Below are positions 23,443 to 32,937 of a DNA stretch of 64,000 nucleotides, one piece after another. The stretch is from CSP1-4 sp963777975 (GTDB lineage Bacteria; Chloroflexota; Limnocylindria; Limnocylindrales; CSP1-4). The number at the start of each line of letters is the position of its first letter. The stretch's first letter is position 1. Both the position numbers and the translations under genes were made by a program. A model generated the notes under the pieces. The model had not been told where the DNA came from. It did not search any database and was given only the letters and a program-made list of their open reading frames with translations. The stretch lies in the NCBI GenBank assembly GCA_963777975.1, contig CAVZSO010000009.1:186001-250000 (forward strand), given 5' to 3'.

Positions 23443-24885
23443 ATGGCCGCCCAGACGTCTCCGCATCCACCGAGCATCGAACGTGTCCTTGCCGCCGCAG
23501 GGTCGCGGATCGGTGATCGCGACCACGGCGCGGTGGTGACCGCTGCGCGGGAGGTCGTCGCCGAGGAGCGACTCCGCCTGAGCGCGGGCGACGAAGCGAC
23601 ATCCGTGGGGGCTCTAGCGGACATGCTTCTGTCACGGCTCGAGGCATCGTCCGCCCCGGATCTGGTGCCGGTCGTGAATGCGACCGGCGTGATCCTGCAC
23701 ACCAACCTCGGACGCGCGCCGTGGCCCGAGGCAGCCATCCGGGCAGCCGAATCAGCCGCGCAGGGCGCGTCGCTCTTGGAGATGGATCTGGCCACGGGCC
23801 AGCGAGGCGCGAGGTTCCGTGCGGCGGAGGCGCACCTCATCGCGCTGACGGGCGCCGAGGATGCGCTGGTCACCAACAACAACGCCGCCGCGGTCGCGCT
23901 GGCGCTCGCCGCGGCCGTGGCGATGCAGAGCCGGACTGGGTCATCCGCTGGCGGTCGCCGCCGGAAGGGCGTCGCAGTCGCTCGCGGCGAGCTGGTCGAG
24001 ATCGGCGGCGGTGTGCGCATCCCGGACGTCATCCGCCGCGCCGGGCTGCGGCTGGTCGAGGTGGGTACGACGAACCGCACCCGAGTCGGCGACTATGCGG
24101 AGGCACTCGAGTCCGGGGCCGCGGTCGCCATCCTGCGCGTCCATCCATCCAACTTCCGGATGGAAGGCTTCGTCGAGGAGGCTGATCCCGCCGCGCTGGC
24201 CGCGATGGCCCATGAGCTCGGTGCGCTCGTCGTGGACGACCTTGGCTCCGGCGCGCTGCTGGACACGGCGGCGTTCGGACTCGCGCACGAGCCGACGCCG
24301 ATGGAACGCCTGGCGTCGGGTGCGGACCTCGTCTGCTTCAGCGGCGACAAGCTGGTCGGTGGTCCTCAGGCGGGGCTGCTGGTCGGTCGGTCGGACCTCA
24401 TCGCCCGCATCCGAAAGGACCCCCTGGCCCGCGCCATGCGTCCCGACAAGGTGACGCTGGCCGCGGTTGCGGCGACGCTCGGCCTCTACCGTGCCGGGCT
24501 GGCCACGACCGAGATCCCGGTCTGGCGCATGATCGCGGCGCCGGAGGAAGCGCTCAGGCGGCGTGCCGAGATCCTTGCCGGCAAGCTGGCCCGCCTCGGT
24601 CATACCCCTGTCGTGATCCCGCTCGAGGCGACCATCGGTGGCGGCTCACTGCCCGGCGAGACGCTGCCGTCGTGGGGCCTGGCACTGCCCGGGTCGAAGC
24701 CGCAGGAGACGCTCAAGCGCCTGCGTGTGGGCTCGCCAGCAGTCGTCGCGCGCATCGAGGACGACGCCGTGGTGATGGACCTGCGAACGGTCGAGCCGAC
24801 CTGGGACGAGACGTTGGCGGGCGCCATCGCCCGCGCGCTCGGCGGGCAGGGCGCACAGCCGGGGCCGTACCAGGCACCTGCGTGA
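23443..24885 (+). CDS. selA: L-seryl-tRNA(Sec) selenium transferase
   Basis: A 480-residue PLP enzyme. Lys303 in CFSGDKLVGGPQAG is the PLP lysine. The N-terminal VVNATGVILHTNLGRAPW, the DALVTNNNAAAV loop and VEIGGGVRIPDVI are characteristic of SelA. It converts Ser-tRNA-Sec to Sec-tRNA-Sec using selenophosphate from SelD. Its stop overlaps the selB GTG start by 4 nt (GTGA), so the two are translated together. Length is normal for the family. Confidence 0.96.
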   Translation: MAAQTSPHPPSIERVLAAAGSRIGDRDHGAVVTAAREVVAEERLRLSAGDEATSVGALADMLLSRLEASSAPDLVPVVNATGVILHTNLGRAPWPEAAIRAAESAAQGASLLEMDLATGQRGARFRAAEAHLIALTGAEDALVTNNNAAAVALALAAAVAMQSRTGSSAGGRRRKGVAVARGELVEIGGGVRIPDVIRRAGLRLVEVGTTNRTRVGDYAEALESGAAVAILRVHPSNFRMEGFVEEADPAALAAMAHELGALVVDDLGSGALLDTAAFGLAHEPTPMERLASGADLVCFSGDKLVGGPQAGLLVGRSDLIARIRKDPLARAMRPDKVTLAAVAATLGLYRAGLATTEIPVWRMIAAPEEALRRRAEILAGKLARLGHTPVVIPLEATIGGGSLPGETLPSWGLALPGSKPQETLKRLRVGSPAVVARIEDDAVVMDLRTVEPTWDETLAGAIARALGGQGAQPGPYQAPA

Positions 24886-26793
24886 CCGTCGTCGTCGGCA
24901 CCGCCGGCCACATCGACCACGGCAAGACCGCCCTGCTCCGCGCGCTGACCGGCATCGACGCCGATCGCCTGCCCGAGGAGCAGCGACGAGGCATGACCAT
25001 CGACGTCGGCTACGCGCACATGGTCCTGCCGGGTGGCGCGGAGCTGGACTTCGTCGACGTGCCGGGCCACGACCGGTTGGTCGGCAACATGCTCGTCGGG
25101 GCCGGCGAGATCGATGCTGCGCTGCTCGTCGTGGCCATGGACGACGGTCCGAAGGCGCAGACCATCGAGCACCTCGGCCTGCTCGACGCGCTGGGCATCA
25201 ACGACGGCATCGCGGTGCTGACCAAGGTCGATCTCCTGGAGCCGACCGACCGACGGCGCACGGGCCGCCTGGATGAGGTGCGTGCCATGCTCGCGACGAC
25301 CTCCCTGGCCGGGATCCCGATGGTCGCCGTCTCGGCGCTGAGCGGCGAGGGCATCGACGCCTTGCGTGCGGATCTGGCCGCCCTCGACGAGCGCATCCGG
25401 CGGCGGGCGAAGGCACGCGGCGGAGCCAGGCTGGCGATCGATCGAGTCTTCAGGGCACGCGGCCATGGGGTCGTGGTGACGGGTTCGCTGCGCGGTGGCT
25501 CGGTCGGCCGTGGCCAGACGATGCGCGTCGAGCCAGGCGGTCGGACGGTCCGGATCCGGGAAGCGCAGGTCCACGGATCGATGGTCGAGACGACGCCGGA
25601 CGCAGGACGCGTGGCGCTCAACCTGACCGGCGTCGAGCGCGAGTCACTGGCACGCGGCCTGGTCCTCGTGGCAGGCCCGGCGGTCCAGGCCACGTCCCGC
25701 CTGCTCGTCGAGCTGCGACCGAGTGCCGGATCGCGGCCGCTGGTCGACGGCGCGACCCTCCGTGTCCATCTCGCGACCGCCGAGAGCCTGGCGCGGCTGC
25801 GATTGGTCGCCACATCCGATCCGAGTCAGGGCGGCGATACACGCCTGGGCGCCCTGATCCTGGCGGAGCCGATCGCCGCCGCCCTCGACGACCGGTTCGT
25901 CCTGCGCTGGCCCTCCCCCGCCGCCACGGGCGGAGGCGGACGGGTGCTCGATCCAGCCCCGCCCGCGAGGCTGGTCCGCCGCCGCCTCGACGGCCCGCGC
26001 CTGGCTGCCCTCGCCCGCGCCCGTGATCCGGTCGGGCGCTTCGGTGCCCTGGTCGCGGCCCACCACGTGCTATCGCGCGATCACGCGGACGCGGCGGCGG
26101 CCGTCCTCGGCGAGGCAGCCGACGCGCTCGCCGCGAGAGCCGGCGTCGTCGCGCTCGGCGGCCGCTTCGTCGATCCGTCGATCGTCGCCACCGCCGAAGC
26201 CGCGGCGGTCGCCGCCGTGGCCGACGCGCAGGCCGCCGATCCGCTGGCCACAGGCGTCCCGCTCGTCCTCGCCCGCGCAGCGGCTGCGGCGACCCTCCGG
26301 CGGTCGGCGCCGGGGGCCTCGCTGTCCGCAGACGATCGGCGCGGCCATCGTCGCCGGGCTCGTCGAGCGCGGGGTCCTCGTGCGCCAAGGTGATCTGATC
26401 CGCGCGCCAGGCCATGCACCGACTCGACCGGCGTCGCTGCAAGCTGCCATGGACCGCCTGGTGGCGGCGCTCGACGACCCGGCGCCGCCGTCACTGGCGG
26501 ATGCGGCGCGGTCGGCCGGCTGCCCGCCCGATGGTGTTCGGGCACTCGAGGGCGAGGGTCGGATCGTGCGCCTCGAGCCGGACCTCGCCTACGCCACCGC
26601 CACGTTCGACGCCCTTGCCGCGCAGGCCGTGGATCTGGCACGCCGGGGGCCACTGTCGCCGGCGGCCTTCCGCGATGCGACCGGTACCAGTCGTCGATAC
26701 GCGCTCGCGATCCTCGAACAGCTCGACGGCCGCGGCGACCTGCGCCGCACACCCGAGGGCCACGTCCTCGGTCCCCGCGCACCTCGGCAGTAG
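24882..26793 (+). CDS. selB: Selenocysteine-specific elongation factor SelB (one apparent frameshift)
   Basis: GTG start, read as VTVVVGTAGHIDHGKTAL with the G1 loop, then GMTIDVGYAHM (G2), DVPGHDRLVGNM (G3) and TKVD (G4). Three beta-barrel domains and C-terminal winged helices follow. Near 26335 the first frame runs into Arg-rich sequence; deleting one base in GACGATCGG continues SLSAD-IGAAIVAGLVERGVLVRQGDLI and then the last winged helices to 26793. About 636 residues, normal for SelB. The C-terminal winged helices are what bind the SECIS in fdhA mRNA, so an intact reading frame is needed for the system to work; error in the sequence is more likely than a real break. Confidence 0.9.
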
Positions 26794-26815
26794 CGGCCGG
26801 CGAACTCGGGATCCG

Positions 26816-27145
26816 TCAGGCGCCGGGCTTGCGTCCCCTCCGGCGTGCGCGGCGCTCGGGCGTCATCAGCCCGACCAGGAATCCGTCGCCGTGCTTGGTG
26901 ACCGCGATGTCGACGCCCTGCTCGTCGGCGACCTTCATCAGCCGCTGGCGGACGGTCGGCGCCTTGTCCGACTTGTCGAGGCGGACCTCGAAGACGTCCT
27001 CCGGGCCGTGGAGGCCCCGGATGAGCCGCGTGAACTGCCGCTGCTGGCGGAGGCGCTCACGCTGGAGCGGCGTCAGCTCCGGGCGCTTGGCGGCGGCTTT
27101 GGGCGTGTCCATGAGCGCGGCGTCGGCCTTGCGGATCTTGACCAT
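26816..27145 (-). CDS. Small basic protein of unknown function
   Basis: A 109-residue protein, strongly basic at both ends (MVKIRKADAAL; RRARRRGRKPGA). The middle, QFTRLIRGLHGPEDVFEVRLDKSDKAPTVRQRLMKVADEQGVDIAVTKHGDGFLVGLM, predicts alpha-beta structure. I do not recognise the family; a nucleic-acid-binding role would fit the charge but is only a guess. It is convergent with selB at a distance of 22 nt. Confidence 0.6.
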   Translation of the reverse strand: MVKIRKADAALMDTPKAAAKRPELTPLQRERLRQQRQFTRLIRGLHGPEDVFEVRLDKSDKAPTVRQRLMKVADEQGVDIAVTKHGDGFLVGLMTPERRARRRGRKPGA

Positions 27146-27226
27146 CGGTGCCTCTTCGGTGCAGGGGGCTCGAACGGGCTGACGATAGGGGCGCGCGTGT
27201 CGCCGGGCAAGCGGCGGCTGACCCCG

Positions 27227-27928
27227 TCACGACGACGGAGCCGGCTGGCAGGTCCAGGCGATGTCGGCTTCGACGGCGCCGGGGATGTCTGCCGGCGCCG
27301 ACACCAGCGTCTGGAGCAGCGGCAGGTGCAGGCCGGCATCCTGAGCGGCTCCATCAAGCGTGGCGAACGCTTCGGCGCCAAGGGCGACGTACTCGCCACC
27401 GTCGAGCTCGAGCTTGATCCGAAGCCGCCCGCGATCGACGTCGAGTGCGTATTCACGGCCCGTCGGCAGCGTGCCACGGTTGTTGATGCGCTCGACCTTC
27501 TCGCGCCCGGCGGCCCACGTGCAGACAGCGACGCCGGGGTCGGCTCGCGACCCGTCGACCGCCAGATCGAGTGTCCCCTCGACCTGCACGGATGGTGCCG
27601 CGGTCGGCCCGAAGCCCGATGCGACGATGGCCGCGATCGCGAACGGGACGACGCCCAGCAGCAACCATCGTCGCCCGGTCGTGAGCTGGCCGACGCCGAC
27701 CATGAAGACCACGAAGGCGACGACGTAGGCTAGGGCGCGGATGAAGTCGGCCATGTAGGCGACGTCGGTGGCCAGGCTGTCGACCCAATGCACGAGGAGG
27801 CCGACACCGACGCCGATGAGGGCGCCCAGCGCGACCACGCCCCACTCCGCAGCATCGAGGCCGAGGTACCGACGGCCCGTCCGAGGCGGGGCCGGCTCCG
27901 GGGTCGGTGCCGCTGAACGAGGGAACAC
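27227..27928 (-). CDS. Membrane protein with three N-terminal helices and an exported domain
   Basis: A 233-residue protein from a GTG start. TM helices lie at about 29-49, 58-80 and 86-105. A domain of about 125 residues follows and is probably outside the membrane (VEGTLDLAVDGSRADPGVAVCTW, REYALDVDRGRLRIKLELDGGEYVALG). It has two Cys (CTW and TCQPAPSS) that could form a disulfide. Family not recognised. Confidence 0.6.
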   Translation of the reverse strand: MFPRSAAPTPEPAPPRTGRRYLGLDAAEWGVVALGALIGVGVGLLVHWVDSLATDVAYMADFIRALAYVVAFVVFMVGVGQLTTGRRWLLLGVVPFAIAAIVASGFGPTAAPSVQVEGTLDLAVDGSRADPGVAVCTWAAGREKVERINNRGTLPTGREYALDVDRGRLRIKLELDGGEYVALGAEAFATLDGAAQDAGLHLPLLQTLVSAPADIPGAVEADIAWTCQPAPSS

Positions 27929-27971
27929 GCGCTAGTCGCCGCTAGCGGAACTCATCGGAAGTCGGTCACGA

Positions 27972-28262
27972 TCAGCCGCCGCGCTCGACGTCCAGGCCGC
28001 GATCGGCCAGCCCGCGACGGACCTCGGGCAGACCGGCGGCCGACGATGCGGCATCGGCATGCCGTTCATGGTCGATGCCCAGGGTCGCCAGGACGGTGTT
28101 GGTCGCCTCAGCATCGGATGTCGTCAGCATCAACGTCCCGTCCGTGTCCTCGGCGACACCGACGATGCCGGTGATGTTCACCCCACGCTCGCCGAGCGCC
28201 GTGGCGAGACGCGCCAACGACCCCGGCCGATCATCGAGTCGGACCGTGAACCAGTCGCTCAT
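27972..28262 (-). CDS. ACT-domain protein
   Basis: A 96-residue single ACT domain: FTVRLDDRPGSLARLATALGERGVNITGIVGVAEDTDGTLMLTTSDAEATNTVLATLG. The RPGSL turn with Gly-Val-Asn-Ile is the classic ligand-binding edge. Stand-alone ACT proteins bind amino acids or other small ligands and regulate partners. The partner is not evident. AAGGAGG lies 5 nt before the ATG. Confidence 0.88.
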   Translation of the reverse strand: MSDWFTVRLDDRPGSLARLATALGERGVNITGIVGVAEDTDGTLMLTTSDAEATNTVLATLGIDHERHADAASSAAGLPEVRRGLADRGLDVERGG

Positions 28263-28349
28263 CTCGCCTCCTTGTCCCGTCGTCGTGTCGCCGCCCGGCC
28301 GTGCTGTTGATGGTAGCGCCGGTTTCCCGGGCGCCCGTCGGCGGGCTGC

Positions 28350-28355
28350 TAGGCT
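28350..28355 (+). promoter_or_regulatory. TAGGCT -10 box before the exonuclease III gene
   Basis: GCTAGGCT ends 6 nt before the ATG at 28362, with no ribosome site; leaderless-type arrangement. Confidence 0.45.
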
Positions 28356-28361
28356 CATGGC

Positions 28362-29159
28362 ATGCGCATCGCGACGTGGAACGTGAACTCGCTGAAGGTC
28401 CGCCTGGATCGTGTCGAGGGCTGGCTGGCGCAAGCCAAGCCGGACGTGTTGCTGATGCAGGAGACCAAGCTCGCCGACGAGGCCGCGCCTGATCTGCCCT
28501 TCCGGATGGTCGGCTACGAGCTGGCACACCATGGCCAGGGCCGCTGGAACGGCGTCGCCATCGCATCGCGGGTCGGCATCGCCGACGTCGTCACGAACTT
28601 CGGGCTTGGCCCGGTCGGTGGCGGCGACGACGAGGACGGCGAGCCCGGCCACGAGGCGCGCATGATCGCGGCGACCTGCGGCGGCGTGCGCGTGGTCAGC
28701 CTCTACGCGCCGAACGGCCGCGCGCTGGGCACCCCGTTCTACGACGCCAAGCTGACCTGGTTCCGACGACTGCGCGATTGGCTCGATGCCGAGGAGGATC
28801 CGTCGGCATCGCTCGTCGTCGGTGGCGACCTGAATGTCGCCCCGACCGATCTCGATGTCTACGACCCCGCGGTCTACGTCGGCACCACCCATACCTCCGC
28901 GCCCGAGCGGTCCGCGTTCCAGGCGCTCCTCGACTGGGGCCTGGAGGACACCTTCCGGCGGTTCCACCCGGAACCGGGTCGATTCACGTGGTGGGACTAT
29001 CGAGCGGGCAACTTCCACAAGGGCCTGGGCATGCGCATCGACCACCTGCTGGCGACCCGTCAGGTCGCCGAGCGAGCCACGGGCGCCGACATCGACCGCG
29101 ATGCGCGCAAGGGCAAGCTGCCCTCCGATCACGCGCCGCTCTATCTCGACCTGGCGTGA
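28362..29159 (+). CDS. xth: Exodeoxyribonuclease III / AP endonuclease
   Basis: A 265-residue endonuclease/exonuclease/phosphatase-fold enzyme: MRIATWNVNSLKVRLDRV (Asn), LLMQETK (metal Glu), VVGGDLNVAPTDLDVYDP (Asp, Asn), and the C-terminal RFTWWDYRAG and LPSDHAPLYLDL (catalytic Asp-His). It cleaves at abasic sites in base-excision repair. Its stop overlaps the following GTG start (GTGA), so it is coupled to the DUF1232 gene. Confidence 0.93.
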   Translation: MRIATWNVNSLKVRLDRVEGWLAQAKPDVLLMQETKLADEAAPDLPFRMVGYELAHHGQGRWNGVAIASRVGIADVVTNFGLGPVGGGDDEDGEPGHEARMIAATCGGVRVVSLYAPNGRALGTPFYDAKLTWFRRLRDWLDAEEDPSASLVVGGDLNVAPTDLDVYDPAVYVGTTHTSAPERSAFQALLDWGLEDTFRRFHPEPGRFTWWDYRAGNFHKGLGMRIDHLLATRQVAERATGADIDRDARKGKLPSDHAPLYLDLA

Positions 29160-29965
29160 ACGAGTCACTCGACGCGGGCACGGCCGATCGTCATGCGACG
29201 GTCGCGACCGAGAGGACGGAGCCCACGGCGCCTGACCGCGGCGACGTCGGGCAGCAGGAGAACGCGGCCCTTGCGACGGCGACCGCCTCGACGTCTGCCG
29301 CCGCGCCAGAGACAACCGCCGAGAGCGGCTCGGATCCATTCCCACGAGATGCATGGACGACGCTCACCGGACATGCCGCCGGCTACCTTCGGCTGACGGT
29401 CGCGCTGGTCCGCGATCCGGCCGTCTCGAAGCACCGCCGTGCCGCGCTGCTGGCGGCCGCCGCCTACTTCGCTTCGCCGATCGATCTCATCCCCGGCATC
29501 GTGCCAGTGCTCGGACAGGTCGACGATCTGGCCGTGGCCATGCTCGCCATCCGCCTCGCGCTCAACGCTCTCGAGCCCGGACGCCGACAGATGCACCTCG
29601 CGGCTGCTGGTTTGACCGACGAGGCCCTGCACGACGACCTCATCGCGGCTGGACGACTGACGGCCTGGGCGGCCAGAGCTGGCGTCCGGACCGGACTTCG
29701 CGCCGGTCGCGGCGCGATCCGGTTCACGGTCCGCGGCGGGCGCGCGGCGACAGGACTCGCGCTGCGTGGCGGACGCGCTGCTGGTCGCCGCGCGGCACCG
29801 GTGGCCGATCGATTGAACGCGTCCCGTCACGACGCCTCCACGCGGATCCGGCGTCGTCTCGATCGTGGGCCCGCGGCGACCGAGGAGATGGACGGCGCGG
29901 CCACGGAACCTGCCGCCGACGATGGCGTCGGTCATCCAGATGGTGGCGCCGGCGAGCGAGCCTGA
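29156..29965 (+). CDS. DUF1232 (YkvA-like) protein
   Basis: A 269-residue protein. A disordered Ala/Thr-rich N-terminus (about 1-70) precedes the DUF1232 motif HRRAALLAAAAYFASPIDLIPGIVPVLGQVDDLAVAMLAIRLAL (two hydrophobic helices, SPIDLIP signature). A Gly/Arg-rich repeat-like tail (GVRTGLRAGRGAIRFTVRGGRAATGLALRGG) follows. Function unknown. The GTG start overlaps the xth stop. Confidence 0.82.
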   Translation: MNESLDAGTADRHATVATERTEPTAPDRGDVGQQENAALATATASTSAAAPETTAESGSDPFPRDAWTTLTGHAAGYLRLTVALVRDPAVSKHRRAALLAAAAYFASPIDLIPGIVPVLGQVDDLAVAMLAIRLALNALEPGRRQMHLAAAGLTDEALHDDLIAAGRLTAWAARAGVRTGLRAGRGAIRFTVRGGRAATGLALRGGRAAGRRAAPVADRLNASRHDASTRIRRRLDRGPAATEEMDGAATEPAADDGVGHPDGGAGERA

Positions 29966-30058
29966 AGACCCGACGCCAGTACCACCAGCAGGCGTGTCTG
30001 CACCGTCAGGGCGTTCAGGCTACGCTTCGAGCGCGTCCTGACCATCCGGAGGACCCTC

Positions 30059-30838
30059 GTGTCAGATCGCTCCCGCCCGCCATCAACGACGACTCGACGC
30101 GCACGCCGCGAGGCTGAGCGAAGGGCAAGGCGCGGCGTGCCGGCGAGCAACTCGACCGCGCGCTCGCCGATCGTCTGGATCACCGCCGCCGCACTGATCA
30201 CCGGGATCGTGCTGATCGCGGCGCTCATCTTCGCAAATGGCTCATCGAAGACGTCCGGCCTGACCCCGCCCAGCGATCCGACCCCGATCGCCCTGGCCGA
30301 CGGGCGAGCCATCGGCGCTGCCGACGCACCGGTCACGCTCGATGTCTGGGCCGACTTCCAGTGTCCCGGCTGCGGCATCTTCACGCGGGCGACCGAGGCG
30401 CGGATCGTCCGCGAGTTCGTGGCCAACGGCAAGCTGCGCCTGGTCTTCCATGACTATGCCTTCATCGGGCAGGAATCGATCGACGCCGCCGTCGCCGCCC
30501 GGGCGGCGGACGCGCAGGGCGCATTCTGGCCGTATCACGACTGGCTGTTCGCCAACCAGGCCGGCGAGAACAAGGGCGCGTTCCGGCGCGATGTCCTGGT
30601 CGAGATCGCCAAGCAGGTCGGGCTCGATGTGAACGCTTTCGAGGCCGCCCTCGACGATCCTGACCTCTTGGCAGCGGTGCGGACCGAGACCACCTCGGGG
30701 GCCGATGTCCCCGTCAATGCCACGCCGACGTTGGTCATCGGCGACCAGGTCATCGAGGGCGCGCCCGCCTGGGACAGCCTGTCGGCGACCATCGAGGCGC
30801 AGATCGCCAAGGCCGCCGGCGGATCGCCGACCCCGTGA
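30059..30838 (+). CDS. DsbA-like membrane-anchored thiol oxidoreductase
   Basis: A 259-residue protein with a basic N-terminus, one TM anchor (about 37-58) and an extracytoplasmic DsbA/thioredoxin_4 domain. The active site is C102-P-G-C105 in FQCPGCGIFTR, and the cis-Pro loop is VPVNATPTLVIG. It forms disulfides in exported proteins and would be re-oxidised by the VKOR encoded next, with a 4-nt overlap. GTG start. Confidence 0.9.
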   Translation: MSDRSRPPSTTTRRARREAERRARRGVPASNSTARSPIVWITAAALITGIVLIAALIFANGSSKTSGLTPPSDPTPIALADGRAIGAADAPVTLDVWADFQCPGCGIFTRATEARIVREFVANGKLRLVFHDYAFIGQESIDAAVAARAADAQGAFWPYHDWLFANQAGENKGAFRRDVLVEIAKQVGLDVNAFEAALDDPDLLAAVRTETTSGADVPVNATPTLVIGDQVIEGAPAWDSLSATIEAQIAKAAGGSPTP

Positions 30839-31281
30839 GCGCACGCCGGCGCTCAGGGTCGATGCTGGTCGCGCTGGCCGTCCTCGGCATCGCCATCGCT
30901 GGCTACCTGGCCGCCACCAAGCTCTCCGGCGAGGTGCCGGTATGCGGGCCACTGCGGGGCTGTGAGACGGTCAGCACGAGCGAGTACAGCGAGATATTCG
31001 GCGTCCCGGTCGCGCTCTTCGGCGTCGCCTATTCGGTCGTCGCTCTCGCCGCATCGATCGTCTGGTGGCGCGCCGGAGACCGGCGCGCGTTGTACGTCCT
31101 CTACGGGATGGGGCTGCTCGGCCTGCTGGCCGTGGTCTACCTGACGTACCTGGAGCTGTTCGTCATCGAGGCGGTCTGCATCTGGTGCGTGAGCTACGCC
31201 GTGACGGTCGTCGGCGGCTGGCTGGTGGCCGTCATCGCCCTTCGTGGGAGCAGTCGCCCGACCGGAGCAGCCTCCGACTGA
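30835..31281 (+). CDS. VKOR-family quinone-linked disulfide reductase
   Basis: A 148-residue, four-helix membrane protein. The loop cysteines are C37 and C43 (VCGPLRGCETV) and the quinone-site CxxC is C115 and C118 (CIWCVSYAV). Bacterial VKOR replaces DsbB and passes electrons from DsbA to quinone. GTG start overlaps the DsbA-like stop (GTGA), a typical functional pair. Confidence 0.92.
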   Translation: MSARRRSGSMLVALAVLGIAIAGYLAATKLSGEVPVCGPLRGCETVSTSEYSEIFGVPVALFGVAYSVVALAASIVWWRAGDRRALYVLYGMGLLGLLAVVYLTYLELFVIEAVCIWCVSYAVTVVGGWLVAVIALRGSSRPTGAASD

Positions 31282-31312
31282 GGGCCGGTCCTCGATGACC
31301 GTGACCGGTCGG

Positions 31313-32760
31313 CTAGTTCTTGGGGTCGCCGTCACCGGCCTGGAAGAGACCAAGGGCGCCTCGGCCGACGAAGTTGAAGGCGTGCGTGACCATCGGATAG
31401 AGGCCGTCCTCGGCGGTCGTGAACTCGATGATCGCACCCTGTGCCGGCGACAGGTCCACGGCCTGCGAGCCGTAGTGACCGTCGTTCTTGGGCGTCAGCT
31501 GGATGCCTTCCTTGATGACCGTGTTGAAGATCGTGCCGACGACGTGGAACGAGCTGTCGATGTTGGGCCCCGCGTCGAGGACGAAGACTCGGACAGACTT
31601 GCCGGTATCGACCTTGACCGGGTTGTCCTTGTACTGGTTGGCCACGCCGTTGAAGACCACGAAGTCGGGCGCCGGCGCGCCGGCGGCTGCCTTCTTCAGG
31701 TCGGTGACATCGCCCTGGGGGCCCAGGTACCACTCGCTCTGGACGAAGGCGAACTCGTGGTCGACGGGCTCGAAGCCACCCTTCGGCTCGACGATGACCA
31801 TGCCGTACATGCCATTGGCGATGTGATGGAGGGCAGGCGCCGTGCCGCAGTGGTACATCCAGACGCCGGCGTAGTCAGCGGTCCACTCGTAGATCTTCTC
31901 CTCGCCCGGCTTGATCGAGGTCATCTCGTCGTTCCAGGCGACCTGGCTGGCGTGGAAGTCGACGGAGTGCTCGAGCTTGTTGCTGGCCGGGTTGACGAGC
32001 TTGATGCGGATCTTGTCCCCCTGGTGGACACGGATGACCGGTCCCGGCACGGTCCCGTTGAACGTCCAGACGGCCTGCACGATACCCCTCGGCGACCGTC
32101 ATGTCCTGCTCCTGCGACGGTCAGGGTGATCTCGTGCTCCTTGCCCTCGAGGACCTTCGGTGCGGTCGCGTCATAGAGCGTGTATTTCGGAGCGTTGGGG
32201 TCGGCCGCGACCGCGCCGGTGTCGGGCGCTGGACCGCCGTGGCTGTCAGCACTTGGCGCTGCCGCTGCGCCAGCCACCGTGATGGTGCCGGTCATGCCGG
32301 CCGCGGCATGACCAGGGACCGAGCAGATGAAGGGCAGGCCGCCGGCCGGCACGACGACGTCGAAGGTGATGGTCTCGCCGGGCTGCGCGGTGTGTGTCTC
32401 GCCGCCGTCGGGCGTGAAGTCGTGGGCGATGGTCCCGCTGTTCTTGAACTCGACGCTATAGGTGCCTGCGGCATCGACCGTCAGATCTGCCGGTTTGAAC
32501 TTGAGGTCGTCCGTGGCCTCGACCATGATCATGCCCAGCGACTCGCCGGCGGCGGTCGGGGGCGAGGGCGCCGTTGACGCCGCGGCGCCGCTCGCGGCTG
32601 GAGCGGCGTCGCTGGCAGCCGGCGAGGGCGCTTCACCGCTCGCCGCCGGCGAGGCCGGTGCGTAGGTCCACGCCGCGCTGCCGCCCGAGGCGCAGCCAGC
32701 GAGCAGGACCGTCGCGACAACGGCGATGATCGCGCCGCGGACGATGTGATGGTGCTTCAT
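31313..32760 (-). CDS. nirK: Copper nitrite reductase with N-terminal cupredoxin domain (two apparent frameshifts)
   Basis: A lipoprotein signal (VLLAGC) and Ala/Pro/Ser linker lead into a plastocyanin-like domain with type-1 copper ligands in FICSVPGHAAAGM. Two cupredoxin domains of a CuNiR follow: WTFNGTVPGPVIRV, SVDFHAS (type-2 His), MYHCGTAPALHHIANGMYGM (type-1 Cys, His, Met and type-2 His), and SSFHVVGTIF (type-2 His of the partner subunit). The frame must be corrected twice between about 32090 and 32106 (ITLTVAGAGHD, MTVAEG, IVQAVWTFNG), each time by removing one base. The intact chain is about 482 residues. Extended CuNiRs of this kind feed electrons from the fused cupredoxin. It reduces nitrite to NO; the divergent Rrf2 gene is the likely regulator. 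Confidence 0.88.
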
Positions 32761-32797
32761 GGTCCGGATCCTTCCTGCTCGGTGGCGATGCTTCGCC

Positions 32798-32867
32798 CGA
32801 TCGTCATCTTCGGATGATCTATCAGCTACGTGGTCAGGATTAGCGCGATCGTCAGTATTTCGGACGA
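32798..32867. promoter_or_regulatory. Duplicated dyad between nirK and the Rrf2 regulator, candidate operators
   Basis: CGATCGTCATCTTCGGATGA (32798-32817) is repeated as CGATCGTCA-GTAT-TTCGGACGA (32846-32867). The first contains the perfect dyad TCATC-TTCG-GATGA; the second contains TCGTC/GACGA around a 9-nt centre. Centres are about 49 nt apart. The position between divergent nirK and rrf2-like genes suggests regulator binding. Confidence 0.45.
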
Positions 32868-32937
32868 CCGGCCCCGCGGGCACGGGCCGAATGGCCCGTC
32901 CGGGAGGGCCATGGCGCACAGCACTCTAGACAGCACG

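Noticed and set aside
24882..26793. Programmed frameshift in selB
   Set aside because: No slippery sequence, stop-codon context or stimulatory structure typical of programmed +1 shifting is evident, and many other genes here show the same kind of one-base insertion.
28778..29155. N-terminal extension of the DUF1232 frame into xth
   Set aside because: That part of the frame is Arg/Pro/Gly-rich shadow of exonuclease III; the GTG overlapping the xth stop is the natural start.
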